Shown: positions 10,753 through 22,259 of the stretch, in pieces
Layout: each line of letters begins with the position of its first letter
How positions within the stretch are numbered: position 1 is the stretch's first letter
From: Agriotes lineatus
Taxonomy: Eukaryota; Arthropoda; Insecta; Coleoptera; Elateridae
Direction: 5' to 3'
DNA: 64,000 nt
NCBI GenBank assembly: GCA_940337035.1
Contig: CALNHX010001067.1
Coordinates: forward strand, 120,332-184,331
Notes under the pieces: model-generated
The model's input: only the letters and a program-made list of their open reading frames with translations
Databases searched by the model: none
What the model was told of the DNA's origin: nothing
Made by a program: the position numbers and the translations under genes

Positions 10753-12020
10753 GTCTCCGTCCATCACTAAAAATAGCACAGTGGAACAGTATTCGAAATG
10801 CGGAGCAATCATACACTTATAAACTAAAATTCTAGACCATACATTTAATTTACTACTAATTCTACCAAAAAATCCAATCTTTTTAGCCGCCTTTTTAACA
10901 ATAAAGTCTATATGATTCCTAAATTTTAATCTATCATCAATAACTACCCCTAGATATTTCATTTCGGCAACGTATTCTATATTCGCACCGTCTATTGCCA
11001 CATCATCTAAAGGCCTGTTTGTAATAATCATGGCTTTTGTTTTCATCGTGTTCAGCTTTAGTCTGTTATTTTGTAACCATTTTGACAATTTTATTAGCTC
11101 AGAATTCATTTTACATACCGCACTGTTAACATCACTATCACTCACTGTAATTAAAGTGTCATCTGCAAAAAGGTTTAATTTACACCTTTCAACAATTGTG
11201 TCCATGTCGTTTATATATAAAATAAAAAGAAGTGGTCCCAGTTTTGATCCTTGTGATACACCTAATTTATTTTCTCTTGCTTCCGATTTGACTCCGTCAT
11301 AGATAGTTACTTGATATCGTTCGGAGAGATAGTCTCCTCTTTCCAGTTAGCCAGCACCATATTTAAATCTGTTTCGCATGAATGATTTCTTCTAAAACCA
11401 GATTGTGTTTTTATTAATAAATGTTGTTTTTCAAGGTACTCTTGTAGTTGCTCTTTAGCTATTTATTTTATTATTTTTTCTAATGTCGGGAGCATATTTA
11501 TTGGCCGAAACTCAGAACACTTTTTGGTAAAAGCAATTTTTGGAATAGGTGTTATTAGTGCTGTTTTCCATATTGTAGAGAACACTCCTGTTTGAAAAGA
11601 GTCATTTATTATTTCTAACAATGTATTGCCAATAACTGGAATAGCATCTTTAATAATTTCGAGTGTAATTTCATCTGTGCTTGTTTTATTCTTCATACTT
11701 GAAATCACTGTATTAAGTTTTGCCATATCTATTTGCTGAAATGTGAAGACACCCGAACAATTTTGACATATATTACCAAAATCTACGTTACCACTAGTGT
11801 TATCAAGAGTTGCATGGATTTCTGTTTTACTATCTATAAAGTATTTGTTGAAACTATGAGTAATAACATGATTCGTCTTTATACCGTCTGTAAACTCGAT
11901 AGTCTGTTTTGATCAAGTCTTTTAATTTTTTCCACATGCTTTTGGAATCTCCTCTACACTCATCTATCTGTTTCTGATAAAGTTCGTTTTTTCGTAATTT
12001 TATGAGCCTATTATAATAAT
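10753..12020 (-). pseudogene. LINE reverse transcriptase (interrupted)
   Basis: Minus strand. 12020-11880 reads as the pre-RT linker (YNRLIKLRKNELYQKQIDEC). 11726-11463 encodes the RT entry (TSTDEITLEIIKDAIPVI; TALITPIPKI; FRPINMLPTLEKIIK). 11205-10753 encodes the palm and thumb with the catalytic F-A-D-D box (NLFADDTLI), then LKYLGVVIDDRLKFRNHID-type residues and APHFEYCSTVLF. Stops and a frameshift around 11340-11462 break it. The 3' continuation lies beyond the Harbinger element at 8708. Confidence 0.75.
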
Positions 12021-12021
12021 T

Positions 12022-12810
12022 TTTTTTTCCAGCCGGTTCGAATAGTAGGCATTGCTCACCTCATCTGAGGTAAGAAAGTTCGTTTTTCTCACCTAGGTAA
12101 GAAAGTAAATCATGCAATTTTTATAAAGAAACTGTACCGCATGTTAGCTGACTGCTGACGCGTGCTAATTCTGACAGCTGACATATTGATAGTTGACGGA
12201 TAATTGACTTTATGACTTGTGTTACAGTCTGTTTATACGAGGAATTAGGAATGCATTCTGTGAATGTTCACATCCTTTTGATGCAGGTAAGTACGAAACC
12301 TTAAGTGAATGGCCCTTCATTCGAAGGAATTAAATTAACATCTCGCACATGGGTACTCACGACAGAAGAGGCTAAAAATCACTGTGCGCGCCCGCGCTTT
12401 TTTTTAATCCAACCAAAACTGCTTTGACAGTTTGACCTCAGTGGACATAACCTCAAAAAGTATAAATAGTAAAGCGATGTTTTAACGACAAAATTTTTAA
12501 GTTTTCAGACTTACTTATGAATAAAACTGTTTAGAAACATTTTGAGAACAGCATAAAATCGGAAAACATGCTACATATTTTGCAGGATATTGTCACCTTT
12601 AACAACTTTAACAGTCTGTTGAATAATTTTTATAATGTCAAATTTTGCTCCACTGAGGCCGGCTGGGAAAAAAATAGTATTCACACTTCGTTAAGAAAGT
12701 GCTCTTGCATACCTTACGCAATTACAAACCTCGCCTTCGGCTCGGTTTATAAACTTTGCGCTCGGTATGCAAGACTGCGCTTTCTTACCTTGGTTTGAAA
12801 TATACTATTA
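12022..12810. mobile_element. Palindromic composite insertion inside the LINE
   Basis: The LINE linker frame is continuous up to about 12811 (DWSDYKRTN) and resumes at about 12020 (YYNRLIKL), so about 790 bp is inserted. Near the left end TTTTTTTTCCAGCCGG (about 12027-12042) is mirrored by CCGGCTGGGAAAAAAA at 12658, suggesting an inner element of about 640 bp. The remainder is a separate hairpin (12692-12787). Short phrases with AGGTAAGAAAG recur at both ends. I cannot assign a superfamily. Confidence 0.5.
12692..12787. repeat. Hairpin with CG-rich core (12.7 kb)
   Basis: TAAGAAAGTGCTCTTGCATACC on the left pairs with GGTATGCAAGACTGCGCTTTCTTA on the right. The core reads CCTCGCCTTCGGCTCGG. 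It has the same stem-plus-CG-core design as the palindromes at 28.8 and 46-54 kb. Confidence 0.6.
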
Positions 12811-12829
12811 GTCCGTTTATAATCGCTCC

Positions 12830-13677
12830 AATCCAACGGGTTTCCAGTTATTTTAGCCCTATTGTATAACAAATTTCTTTGGTATTGAAGATTCTTTAAT
12901 TCCTTTGTAATCCACGAATTGTTTGAATTATTTTTTATTGTTTTAGTACGAATAAATTTGCTGACAGCATTTTGTAGACGTTTGACTAAAATATCTGCTC
13001 TGTTGTTTACTTGTATTGTTCCAGATCTTCTTGCAATTTAGCACTGTCGTATGCATTTTTGTCCAATACTGTAATGATTTGCAGTTTGCGGTCATTTGCA
13101 CTCGACCTTGTTTTGAAATCTAACACTAAAATTTCATGGTCTGCGATACCGTTTATACTATCAACATCAGCATTTAACACATTTGTTATAACTAGGTCAA
13201 TTTGTGTTTTCGAACATTTCGTGATTCTTGTGTAACCTTTATTAATTTTTTAGTTTTCTGCTATATGTCGTGTCTCGTTTCATATCAATGTTAAAATCTC
13301 CTACTAAAACACACAAATCTCGTTCATTTATTGTGTTTTCATGCCACGAGTCCAAAATTTTATAAAATCATTATTACTTGAGTTTGGAGAATGGTAAAGA
13401 ACTGTGTAGATTGCACTAGGCAATGCACTCGTGATTTTAATACTTTGTATCCATATATTCCTTTCCAAAACCCTGTGGGAAACGTCTGACCATTTTATAT
13501 AATTATTGCGGTGTCACCGGTATGTTTGCTGCTCGAGTCGCATCGGATCATAGAATACCCCTTAAACTCCGTTTCACTTGCATTTATTTGGCTTGTTACA
13601 CATGTTTCGGTTAGAAATATAAGTAACGGGTTGTAGTTATCGATTAATACCTCTAATTGTTCCATATCAGCTAACAT
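12830..13677 (-). pseudogene. LINE EEP endonuclease remnant
   Basis: From 13677 downward the minus strand reads MLADMEQLEVLIDNYNPLLI followed by FLTETCV, then KGYSMIRCDSSSKHTG, the N-terminal half of an APE-like endonuclease (the T-E-T catalytic Glu region is kept). The rest to about 12830 is heavily frameshifted, but ends in the conserved linker SWITKELKNLQYQRNLLYNR. It belongs to the same LINE as the gag at 13734-14700 and the RT at 10753-12020. Confidence 0.65.
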
Positions 13678-13733
13678 GCTTTGTGTATTTAAATATAAGA
13701 CCTTATTGTTAGTTTTAAACCAGTTTTTCCTTT

Positions 13734-14700
13734 TTATAAAAAATCAGTTTTACTGGTCTCTAATTCATATTTTCTTTTAAATACAGGGCAGTTGGCATCC
13801 CATGCTTCATGATAAATATCCAATCTTAATTTAAATCTATCTACGGCGTCTTTACAGTTGATGCATTTCTTTTCGTCATCCTTTGCTGTGCAATTCTTTA
13901 AATCGTGATTTCCAGCACCTCTCGGACATGCAACTTCTTTTCGACATTCCCTGACTTTGTGGTTATAACCGTTACATTTATAACATCTAGTGACAGTCAC
14001 AGCATCGTAAACTTTGCATCGGTCCCAACCTATATTTATTTTTCCTTCCTGCAATATTTTTTTGTAAGATTCTGCATCATCAAAATAACTAGAATATCTT
14101 CTGTTTCTTACTTTCGCAACATGGACAATGCTAAGATCTGCTTCTGCCATGAAATGATTTTGAAGTTTTATATTATTTGCAATAGCATTTGAATTAAGTT
14201 CCGTTGACATCCCTACGATTTTTATTCGGGGTCTCCCCTTCTTTGGGATCCTAATATCATATTTATCTCCCAACTTACTTTCAGCTTCCTCTCTCAATTA
14301 CGTCACAGCATCATTATTTCTACATTCAATTATTATACCTCCTTTACTTGCATGTTTAACACCGGATATTTCAATCATAGTAGGGTCGATATTTTTCTTA
14401 ATTTCTTTAGTTGCAAGACTCCTTTGATTTTCACTTTTTGGTTTGATCACTATACCTGGTTCATGCTTCTTCATCTTGATTTTGTCCGCATACGTTCCCT
14501 TTCCTTGTTCTTGATTTTCCGCTACTATCTTAACATTGCTTCCAAGTTCCTCATTATTTGCCTTCACAATGTTAGATAATGCGCCAACAGCAGTCTGTTA
14601 AGCATCCAGTCCCTTGCTTATAGTTTTCATTTCTACCGCCCATGCCTCCATTGCTTTTTACATCAATTCTAGGGTTGCCCTCATACTTAATTTTTTCATT
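13734..14700 (-). pseudogene. LINE gag-like ORF1 with three zinc knuckles, one nonsense codon
   Basis: The ORF1 protein reads through about 14567-13734 with a single TAA at 14298-14300 splitting it. The N-terminal part is lysine-rich and hydrophilic. The second part has an RRM/PRE-like region (PRIKIVGMSTELNS; LHVAKV-type strand) and then three CCHC-type units: CYKCNGYNHKVREC, CPRGAGNHDLKNC (one Cys changed to Gly) and a CINC...CPVF unit. Such a triple-knuckle gag is usual for I/Jockey-superfamily LINEs. The reading frame upstream to about 14700 contains another stop, so the true start is uncertain. Confidence 0.75.
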
Positions 14701-14965
14701 ACGCTGCATTCATTACAGCACCAAAACACATTAAGCGATTTAGTGATAAATTCGTATACATTATCAGATACATCCGTGCATTTCTAATGAAATGATTGCT
14801 GCAATATTTACAATTATTATCAACACTAATGAATTAGAAGACAAATTTACAACCAATGCATAGTTAATATCATATATTGTCACTAACATAAAATACACAC
14901 CTTTAACATGTTATGAATTTTATCGACATTAACTTATTATTATATCTTAATTCCCTATACCTAAA

Positions 14966-14973
14966 GTTTATTA
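14966..14973 (-). promoter_or_regulatory. Possible polyadenylation signal for the zinc-finger gene
   Basis: An AATAAA hexamer reads on the minus strand at about 14972-14967, roughly 240 bp downstream of the zinc-finger stop codon and 150 bp past the extra finger. The position suits a 3' UTR. Such hexamers are common in AT-rich DNA. Confidence 0.3.
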
Positions 14974-15120
14974 TAAGGATTACTAGTTTACATAAAACAG
15001 GTAAAATGCTTTTCTGTACTGGACTGCATTCACAAATAATAAGATTATTTCCTAAGCAAAATCCTGTGTGTAACACTTCACAATTATACACCGAGCAACT
15101 GTAACATTCTTCTCTTGTGT

Positions 15121-15208
15121 TAGTGCTTACGGCTCTTCTCCTGTATGAGTTGTCACATGTGCAACTAAATGACTTTTATGTCCTGTTCTGTATTCACAAA
15201 CACAGCAA
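15121..15208 (-). pseudogene. Orphan 23rd zinc finger after the stop codon
   Basis: Immediately after the TAG, in the same frame, the minus strand reads SCCVCEYRTGHKSHLVAHVT then THTGEEP and a TAA. It keeps both Cys and both His ligands. TAG replaces the expected Tyr codon (TAC or TAT), a one-base change, so the gene was probably longer until recently, or stop readthrough would add this finger. Confidence 0.6.
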
Positions 15209-15210
15209 CT

Positions 15211-17241
15211 CTACGGCTTTTCACCTGAGTGAGTTTTCATATGTCTGACTAAATGACTTTTGTGTGCTGTTCTGTATTCACAAACAGAGCAACTATACGG
15301 CTTTTCTCCTGTATGAGTTTTCATATGACAAACTAAACGACTTTTAAGTGCTGTTCTGTATTCACAAACGGAGCAACTGTACGGCTTTTTTCCTGTATGA
15401 GTTGACAAATGTATAACTAAACTATTTTTTTGTGCTGTTCTGAATTCACAAACAGAACAACGGTAAGGCTTTTCCCCTGTATGAGTTCTCATATGTCTGA
15501 CTATATCACTTTTAACTGCTGTTCCGTATTCACAAACAGAGCAACTGTACGTTTTTTTTCCTGTATGAGTTGTCATGTGAATGACTAAATTACTTTTGTG
15601 TGCTGTTCTGTATTCACAAACACAGCAACTGTACGGCTTTTCTCCTGTGTGAGTCCTCATATGTGTAACTATACTACTTTTCACTGCTGTTCTGTATTTG
15701 CAAACAGAGCAACTGTACCGCATTTCTCCTGTATGAGCTCTGTACCGCATTTCTCCTGTATGAGCTCTCATATGTATAACTAAACTATTTTTAACTGCTG
15801 TTCTGTATTCACAAACAGAGCAGCTGTATGGCTTTTCTCCTGTATGAGTCGACAGATGTATAACTAAACTTCTTTTTTCTGCTGTTCTGAATTCACAAAC
15901 GGAGCAATTGTAAGGCTTTTCTCCTGTATGAGTTCGCATATGTGCAACTAAATTACTTTTTCGTTCTGCTCTGTATTCACAAACAGAGCATCTGTAAGGC
16001 TTTTCTCCTGTATGAGTGGTTATATGTCTAGCCAAACTACTTTTCTGTGCTGTTCTGTATTCACAAACAGAGCAACTGTACGGTTTTTCTCCTGTGTGAG
16101 TCTTCATATGTCTAACTAAATGACCTTTATGTACTGCTCTGTATTCACAAACAGAGCAACTGTAAGGCTTTTCTCCTGTATGAGTGGTCATATGTGTAAC
16201 TAAATTATTTTTAACTGCTGTTCTGTATTCACAAATAGAGCAGCTGTGTGGCTTTTCTCCTGTATGAGTTGACAGATGTATAACTAAACTTCTTTTCTCT
16301 GCTGTTCTGAATTCACAAACGGAGCAATTGTAAGGCTTTTCTCCTGTATGAGTTCTCATATGTCTAACTAAACGACTTTTACTTCCTGTTCTGTATTCAC
16401 AAACAGAGCAGCTGTATGGCTTTTCTCCTGTATGAGTCGACAGATGTATAACTAAACTTCTTTTTTCTGCTGTTCTGAATTCACAAACGGAGCAATTGTA
16501 AGGCTTTTCTCCTGTATGAGTTCGCATATGTGCAACTAAATTACTTTTTCGTCCTGCTCTGTATTCACAAACAGAGCATCTGTAAGGCTTTTCTCCTGTA
16601 TGAGTGGTTATATGTCTAGCCAAACTACTTTTCTGTGCTGTTCTGTATTCACAAACAGAGCAACTGTACGGTTTTTCTCCTGTGTGAGTCTTCATATGTC
16701 TAACTAAATGACCTTTATGTACTGCTCTGTATTCACAAACAGAGCAACTGTAAGGCTTTTCTCCTGTATGAGTGGTCATATGTGTAACTAAATTATTTTT
16801 AACTGCTGTTCTGTATTCACAAATAGAGCAGCTGTGTGGCTTTTCTCCTGTATGAGTTGACAGATGTATAACTAAACTTCTTTTCTCTGCTGTTCTGAAT
16901 TCACAAACGGAGCAATTGTAAGGCTTTTCTCCTGTATGAGTTCTCATATGTGTAACTAAACGACTTTTACTTCCTGCTCTGTATTCACAAACAGAGCAAC
17001 TGTACGGCTTTTCTGCTGTATGAATTTTCATATGTGTAACTAAACTACTTTTCACTGCTGTTCCAAATTCACAAACAGAGTCACCACTATAAGGTTTCTC
17101 TTCACTGGAAGTAGCATTTATATTAATTTTGTCAAATGTTTTGTTTTCATAATTTTCATCCTTTAACTCCATTACTTCTTGTTTAATAGATGGCTTATCA
17201 GAACTTTCAGTTCCTGCAGAATTACTAAACTTATTATCCAT
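15211..17241 (-). CDS. C2H2 zinc-finger protein (22 fingers, 676 aa)
   Basis: A single open frame from the ATG at 17241 to the TAG at 15211 encodes an acidic or mixed N-terminus (about 50 residues, with KPSIKQEVMELKD) and 22 tandem 28-residue fingers of the form CSVCEYR..K..L..H...HTGEKPY. Finger 1 is degenerate (its first Cys is lost and one residue inserted). A 9-residue duplication (RAHTGEMR) separates fingers 16 and 17. Fingers 2-8 and 9-15 are near-identical blocks of seven (196 aa, 588 bp). The stop falls exactly at the Tyr that should open finger 23, and a further in-frame finger follows at 15208-15121, ending with HTGEEP and a stop. This is the only host-type gene I see: a probable nuclear DNA-binding protein with unknown target. 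Whether an upstream exon adds a regulatory domain cannot be seen. Confidence 0.85.
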   Translation of the reverse strand: MDNKFSNSAGTESSDKPSIKQEVMELKDENYENKTFDKININATSSEEKPYSGDSVCEFGTAVKSSLVTHMKIHTAEKPYSCSVCEYRAGSKSRLVTHMRTHTGEKPYNCSVCEFRTAEKRSLVIHLSTHTGEKPHSCSICEYRTAVKNNLVTHMTTHTGEKPYSCSVCEYRAVHKGHLVRHMKTHTGEKPYSCSVCEYRTAQKSSLARHITTHTGEKPYRCSVCEYRAGRKSNLVAHMRTHTGEKPYNCSVCEFRTAEKRSLVIHLSTHTGEKPYSCSVCEYRTGSKSRLVRHMRTHTGEKPYNCSVCEFRTAEKRSLVIHLSTHTGEKPHSCSICEYRTAVKNNLVTHMTTHTGEKPYSCSVCEYRAVHKGHLVRHMKTHTGEKPYSCSVCEYRTAQKSSLARHITTHTGEKPYRCSVCEYRAERKSNLVAHMRTHTGEKPYNCSVCEFRTAEKRSLVIHLSTHTGEKPYSCSVCEYRTAVKNSLVIHMRAHTGEMRYRAHTGEMRYSCSVCKYRTAVKSSIVTHMRTHTGEKPYSCCVCEYRTAHKSNLVIHMTTHTGKKTYSCSVCEYGTAVKSDIVRHMRTHTGEKPYRCSVCEFRTAQKNSLVIHLSTHTGKKPYSCSVCEYRTALKSRLVCHMKTHTGEKPYSCSVCEYRTAHKSHLVRHMKTHSGEKP

Positions 17242-17951
17242 AGTTTCTTATTTAATGGTGATTATGTTTGTTCGAATGTTTCTTTTAATGATATAGGATC
17301 CAAAGGAAGTTCATCTACAACATAAATAGATTGTGTAATTATACAATAATAATAATAATAATAACATGCGCTTACGCATGAAATACATGCATTAACCCAG
17401 AAACAAATACGTTAAGTTCTGTTACAGAATCAAAATTCTGCAACGTGGTTTACCACTTAACCCTCTATTTAACTTTCTACATAGTGTTTCTTGTTTATAC
17501 TTGAATTCAGTTAATAGTATTTAACGGTATTAGGCCGATATTGAGCATAAATCACACAAGTATAAATTTTGTGGCCGCGGCTAATAAATTATCCTAGTCA
17601 GTTACATGTAATATTGGCCGTATGTTGTTTAAGAGTTCTTGTAATATCTACTAAAAGTGGAAAATTTTAGAACATGTGATTTTAATAAAAATAATCGTAA
17701 CCTGAGTGCCATATAATTTAGTAGTGTAGCAATGGTTGTTAATTAAATAACGGTTGTGGCGGTTATGGGTGACATTTTCATCAAGCAGACAGTACCTACT
17801 GATATACAGTTGTGTTCAGATATGACAACTAAATAGGAGAAATTGTGATACCTTATTACTATGTCAATTCCAGTGGCGTACATCATGGAAATCTAATCGT
17901 GTCCTATCATTCGTCAAGCACAAGGTTAAATGAGCAACTATAATAATTATG
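17242..17951. other. 5' flank of the zinc-finger gene, with a short (TAA)n microsatellite
   Basis: AT-rich, with no coding signal. A run of about seven ATA/TAA units lies at 17346-17363. I see no convincing splice acceptor or upstream exon for the zinc-finger gene. Confidence 0.4.
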
Positions 17952-18805
17952 TACAGGGTGGGCAAATTTTGATGTTTTCTTAGGGAATCTCGATAACTAT
18001 GGGAGATGTGGAAAAATGCAAACCCTCATCCTCGATCTCTTTTTTCAAGAAAATCTTAATGGTGAAAACCAAACTGGGTCTTTTGTTTTCGAGTTATACA
18101 CAAAATTTCTATTTTTCGACTTTTCGTTTTGTCGGTATATCTTGCTTATTTATGAAAATAGATAATAGTTATTTACATTACAAGTGTGGCAGGTTACATT
18201 TGACAACGTGGGGTTTTGATTTTGGAACCAAGCGCTGTAAAATGCTTAACGCACGAAGTATTGTATTAAATTTTTTGCCCGACATATCTTTTTAAACATT
18301 TTCTGCAAATTGGAGATTTTGCTCTCAAATATCATAACCTCTGTGCCATATCAAGCAAGCTCCCTTCAGTAAATTCTGTAGTTGATGCTTTAAAACATAA
18401 AAAATCTAAGTCGTAAATATCAATTTTCTTTATTTCTCCAAAACTTAACTGAACGAGGAATTACGTAACTAGCGTTTCTGCAACTGCCCTTTATTACTAC
18501 AAACATTTTTTTTGTTTAAGGGTTTCTAAAAGCTAATAATTTTCTAGTCATTTTACTGCACCGGGATACGTAGAAACACTGACTAACTGTAAAATCGTAG
18601 TTCCGGTGATGTCAACTATGTATCAATGTGTCGCTTACAAAGTGATTGTTATGTTCTTGAGGCACTTGTTTTGATGAGAATACCATAGCGTAGTCAGGTT
18701 TTGAATTTCAAGTTTGCCATAAAGTTGAATTTTTTTATATGGAATTCATAGTTGACTGTGCCATCATGGGTAAGAGATTTTTTTCCCTGTTCTACTAATA
18801 TATTG
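17952..18805. mobile_element. Mariner-like non-autonomous repeat (CAGGGTGGGC end)
   Basis: The left end reads TACAGGGTGGGCAAATTTTG, a typical Tc1/mariner-type start. A second copy of the same end (about 80% similar over about 68 bp) lies reversed at 36026-36094. Two interior blocks (about 18100-18185 and 18640-18790) recur in reverse orientation at 26660-26890. No transposase is recognisable. The right end is not sharply defined. Confidence 0.55.
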
Positions 18806-20959
18806 AAATGGTATTAAGCCCACAACTTGGCTCTGTTTGCAGTACAAAATAGTCAACCAAATCAATAAAGCACAGAGTTGGGATACTTTATATAATTGCA
18901 ATTTTAAACAAAAATAAAAATATTAAATGCATTGATAATGAGATGCGAGAAACAGTAATTAGCCAGATAAACGCACGCAAATGCAAAGCATATTTCAAAG
19001 GGTTTGAATTTGGCTTGTGAAGAAAGTAATATAATTAAAATGATACGTTTGTGCACATATAAAGCCAGACCAAACGAAAGTAATTGACACAAAAAGGTTG
19101 TTACGTGCATAAAAGGAGCGTAGTTATCAATAAAAGGAGCGTAGTTATCAATAAAAGCAAAGGACTGTGAAAATTGCGAGCAAGCGGAAGGGTAAAGTAA
19201 GATAAAGGAAAATCTAGAAAATTGCAAAGAGCAATTCCTGAATAGAGGCAACTGAAAAGTAAAAGCAAGCGACGTGAAAAATGGAACTCAAATATCAGTG
19301 CTTTAATAATTAAAAACATAGTGCAAAAGCAGAGCAGTGAAATTAAAAACGTTTGTGAGTGCAACGCTATAGAAGAATATTAGTTATAAGCAAAAAGACA
19401 ATATTTTAGATTTTAAGAAAATGTTAGATTGTAATTTATGTAATCAAACTTTATTCTATTTGTTGTAAATATTATCAAACCTAATTTCCAATTAATAGTA
19501 GAATAACACCGTATCTTAGCAACATGATGCTTTTTTGTCATTAACGAGAAGAACAAGTGAATTAAATTAATTTGAAAGGTTGTCGAATTTGTGCTCCACA
19601 TTTAGTTGATATTTCATAATAATAAACGAGTATTTTATAACATAAAAAGTGGTCGATTTGATTGCCCACGTGGTGGTGTACCTGTCTTAACGTTTGCAGC
19701 AGTTTCCGCAACAAAAAATTTACATTTTGCAAATATCATCTCCGAGGATATTGCCAGCGAGCACCTGAAAATTACAATCTTCGACTACGACCAAAGTTAG
19801 CATCGGAAACCAGAGGTTACCAGTCCAGGAGATCAGCCGAGTCTGCAAGAACGCCCGAATCAACATTGGCGGGCCGGGAAGCAGCTGCAACCTGAGATAT
19901 TCCAGCAGCGTCACTACGACTAGCTCCGTAGCCAGCACGAGAAGGTTACAATGAGGTAGAAATTTGCCTGCAATTTGAGTGTCAGCGTTCGGGAAAACAA
20001 TTTAAATCAAAGATTAAACCTTGCCGAAGAGGCCTAGTGCTTTTCCAAAAGTCCAATTACTTCGTGGTTTTCAAAAATCGAACGGTGTCACCAGGTTTTG
20101 AAGCGAAATCGGCCAGAATCGAGCTTCATAAACAAAATAAAGTTGACGTGAATTCTACGTTATCCTGAGAAATAACAAAGGAGAGGTTTGACGTCATCCT
20201 AACAATGAAGTTGCCAACCGGGAATGTTCAAATAATTTACCTGACGCGTTCTCACTGTATTTCACGATTTTAAACGTTCAATTTCACACTGTACGCAAAA
20301 ACCATTTTGCATTGATCTGTCAATTTACGAGATTGTGAATTTTATCTACTAATAACGAGTAAACGAGCTACGTTGAGACAAATAACCTAAGATTTGAGAA
20401 TACAGTCCATTTATGAACCCAACCCATGTGATAAGAAGTTTTGTCTTTGCCGAGAGCTAGCGTAATCAGTATTGCAGTTAAATAAAATAGAAAGAGGGGC
20501 ATTCAACCATTTTATTTGTGCGATTAATTGTTACAGTTCCATTTTAACCAGCCTTAATTTACTGACAGGCAAAATTTGAACACAGTATAAAAATATAAAA
20601 ACTGAGAACGTACTTGGAACTTGCTCGTAATTATATTATTTTTATACCAAAATAAATAAATAATTACAAACAGGTACCAGATAGGCGAGCCTTTGCAATA
20701 TATATTATGTGGTGCCGATTTATTCATTTTCACTACATTATAGCAAAAATAATTTTTAAAGTAGTTTTTAATACTTCTCGGTTACCTAGTTAAGGGCTGG
20801 TGTTGCGTTGTACAATACGAACCTCTTCCATTTACAAAAGGGGATATTTAAATTCTGGCAAGTGCAATTTTAGTTTAAGAAGATGCAAGAACTTTAATCA
20901 AAATAACATTTTCTGATAGATAATAAAAAAAAATCCATATGTGCCCAAAATATATCTGC
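18806..20959. other. Unassigned intergenic stretch with a 22-bp tandem duplication
   Basis: No gene recognised. A 22-bp unit, GGAGCGTAGTTATCAATAAA plus two bases, is duplicated head-to-tail near 19112-19155. At 19640-19950 the composition becomes GC-richer, with short open frames on both strands, but none resembles a known family. Confidence 0.4.
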
Positions 20960-21156
20960 AACATGGCGCGCGTGTGAGGAAGTGTAGTCGATCGCTCGCT
21001 GTATTTTTCTGTATTATAGCCAAACTACTTTCAACAAAATAGTATAGAGTGACAAATCGAGTTATTTACGAGTTTGTAATTGTGACTGTGAGTGTGTTGG
21101 TCACCATCTGCCAAAAAATAAAGAGATTGGAGCATCATCAGTGAATAAAAACCATT

Positions 21157-21807
21157 ATGAACCTTAAGTACGACACGCGCTCCACGAGCAAGAAAAATGA
21201 AGGCGGAGATACTCCCAAAACAAGTTCCCAGGAAGTAGACAAATTAGATCTCCTACTACAGCAGTCCGCTACTACTCAAAACATGATAGCTGAAATTAAT
21301 GGCAAAATAGACAGTATGTCTAAGCAACTTAATGAACTTGGCCAGCAATCAAAGAAACATGACGAAAAAATACAACTACATGAAGATAAGATAGACCGCT
21401 TAGAGCAGTATTCAAGGCGCAACAATATCCGCATCTTTGGAATCGCAGAAAAATCTCCAGAAAATACCGATACTTTAGTTATTGAGCTCATTCAAAACCA
21501 TTTAAATATAAATATTCAACTGGAGGATTTAGAAAGAACGCATCGTGTTGGTATCGCTAACAACAAGAATCCCAGGCCGATAATAGTAAAATTTTTATCG
21601 TATCGCAAACGAGCAGAGGTATTCAAAGCGAAAAAGGCACTTAAAGGTACTGGCTTTATGATTGTGGAAGATTTAACAAAACACAGGCAAGAAATGCTAC
21701 TTGAGGCGAAAAAACAATATGGTCCTAAAAGCGTTTGGACAACGGATGGGCGAATCTTTTTGATAGATAACGGAAAAAAGGTACTTTATCAAAACGCCAA
21801 CAAATAA
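21157..21807 (+). CDS. LINE ORF1 protein (coiled coil plus RRM-like, Transposase_22 type)
   Basis: The 216-residue frame starts at an ATG (MNLKYDTRSTSKKN). Residues about 25-85 form a heptad-rich coiled coil (KIDSMSKQLNELGQ, then KIQLHEDKIDRLEQ). Residues about 85-165 are RRM-like, with YSRRNNIRIFGI, LERTHRVG, RPIIVKFLSYRKRAEV and TGFMIVEDLTKHR, the signature of L1-ORF1-type proteins. A short C-terminal domain follows (VWTTDGRIFLI). Known relatives trimerise and bind LINE RNA; that role is inferred here. There is no premature stop or frameshift. Confidence 0.85.
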   Translation: MNLKYDTRSTSKKNEGGDTPKTSSQEVDKLDLLLQQSATTQNMIAEINGKIDSMSKQLNELGQQSKKHDEKIQLHEDKIDRLEQYSRRNNIRIFGIAEKSPENTDTLVIELIQNHLNINIQLEDLERTHRVGIANNKNPRPIIVKFLSYRKRAEVFKAKKALKGTGFMIVEDLTKHRQEMLLEAKKQYGPKSVWTTDGRIFLIDNGKKVLYQNANK

Positions 21808-22259
21808 GTGAGTGATTAGTTAAATTTTCCTATTTTACAAACTTTAATTATTTTATGGCTTTACTTTACTACTATAAAAATATATTTATGTTTCTTTCAT
21901 ATACTCATTATAAAAGCAATGACAGTGTATTTGTATTTATATATTTTTTTTCTCTCTGATTATTATTATCAGCGGTATCATATATATTTTGTTCTTGAAC
22001 CTGGCACTACCTACTTAGTATCCAGAGATTAGTTCTTATTTCTACAAATGTAAATTATTTTGCTAAAAGAATTAATCTTTCGTTCATGCTCATTACAATA
22101 GCAAATGGTTGTGCAAAAAATCCTTCGCTTATTGTTATTATTCTATTTATAAAATTTTTCTTTATTTATTAAAATTTTTGTAACACTGGTGCTTAGTATA
22201 TATATTGCAGTGGGCAATCGGCGTACACTTTGAGTTACCTGCGCTCGTCAAATTGCTAC

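Noticed and set aside
15598..15783. Plus-strand cysteine-rich frame opposite the zinc-finger gene
   Set aside because: Shadow of the antisense finger repeats; regular Cys/His spacing comes from the 84-bp finger unit.
18904..19364. Two hydrophobic minus-strand frames resembling membrane proteins
   Set aside because: They arise from A/T-rich sequence with a 22-bp duplication; Phe/Leu richness is a compositional effect.
19606..19938. Host exon suggested by overlapping frames of 64-77 codons on both strands
   Set aside because: No domain, no splice pattern and no codon-like bias that I could see; three overlapping frames compete.
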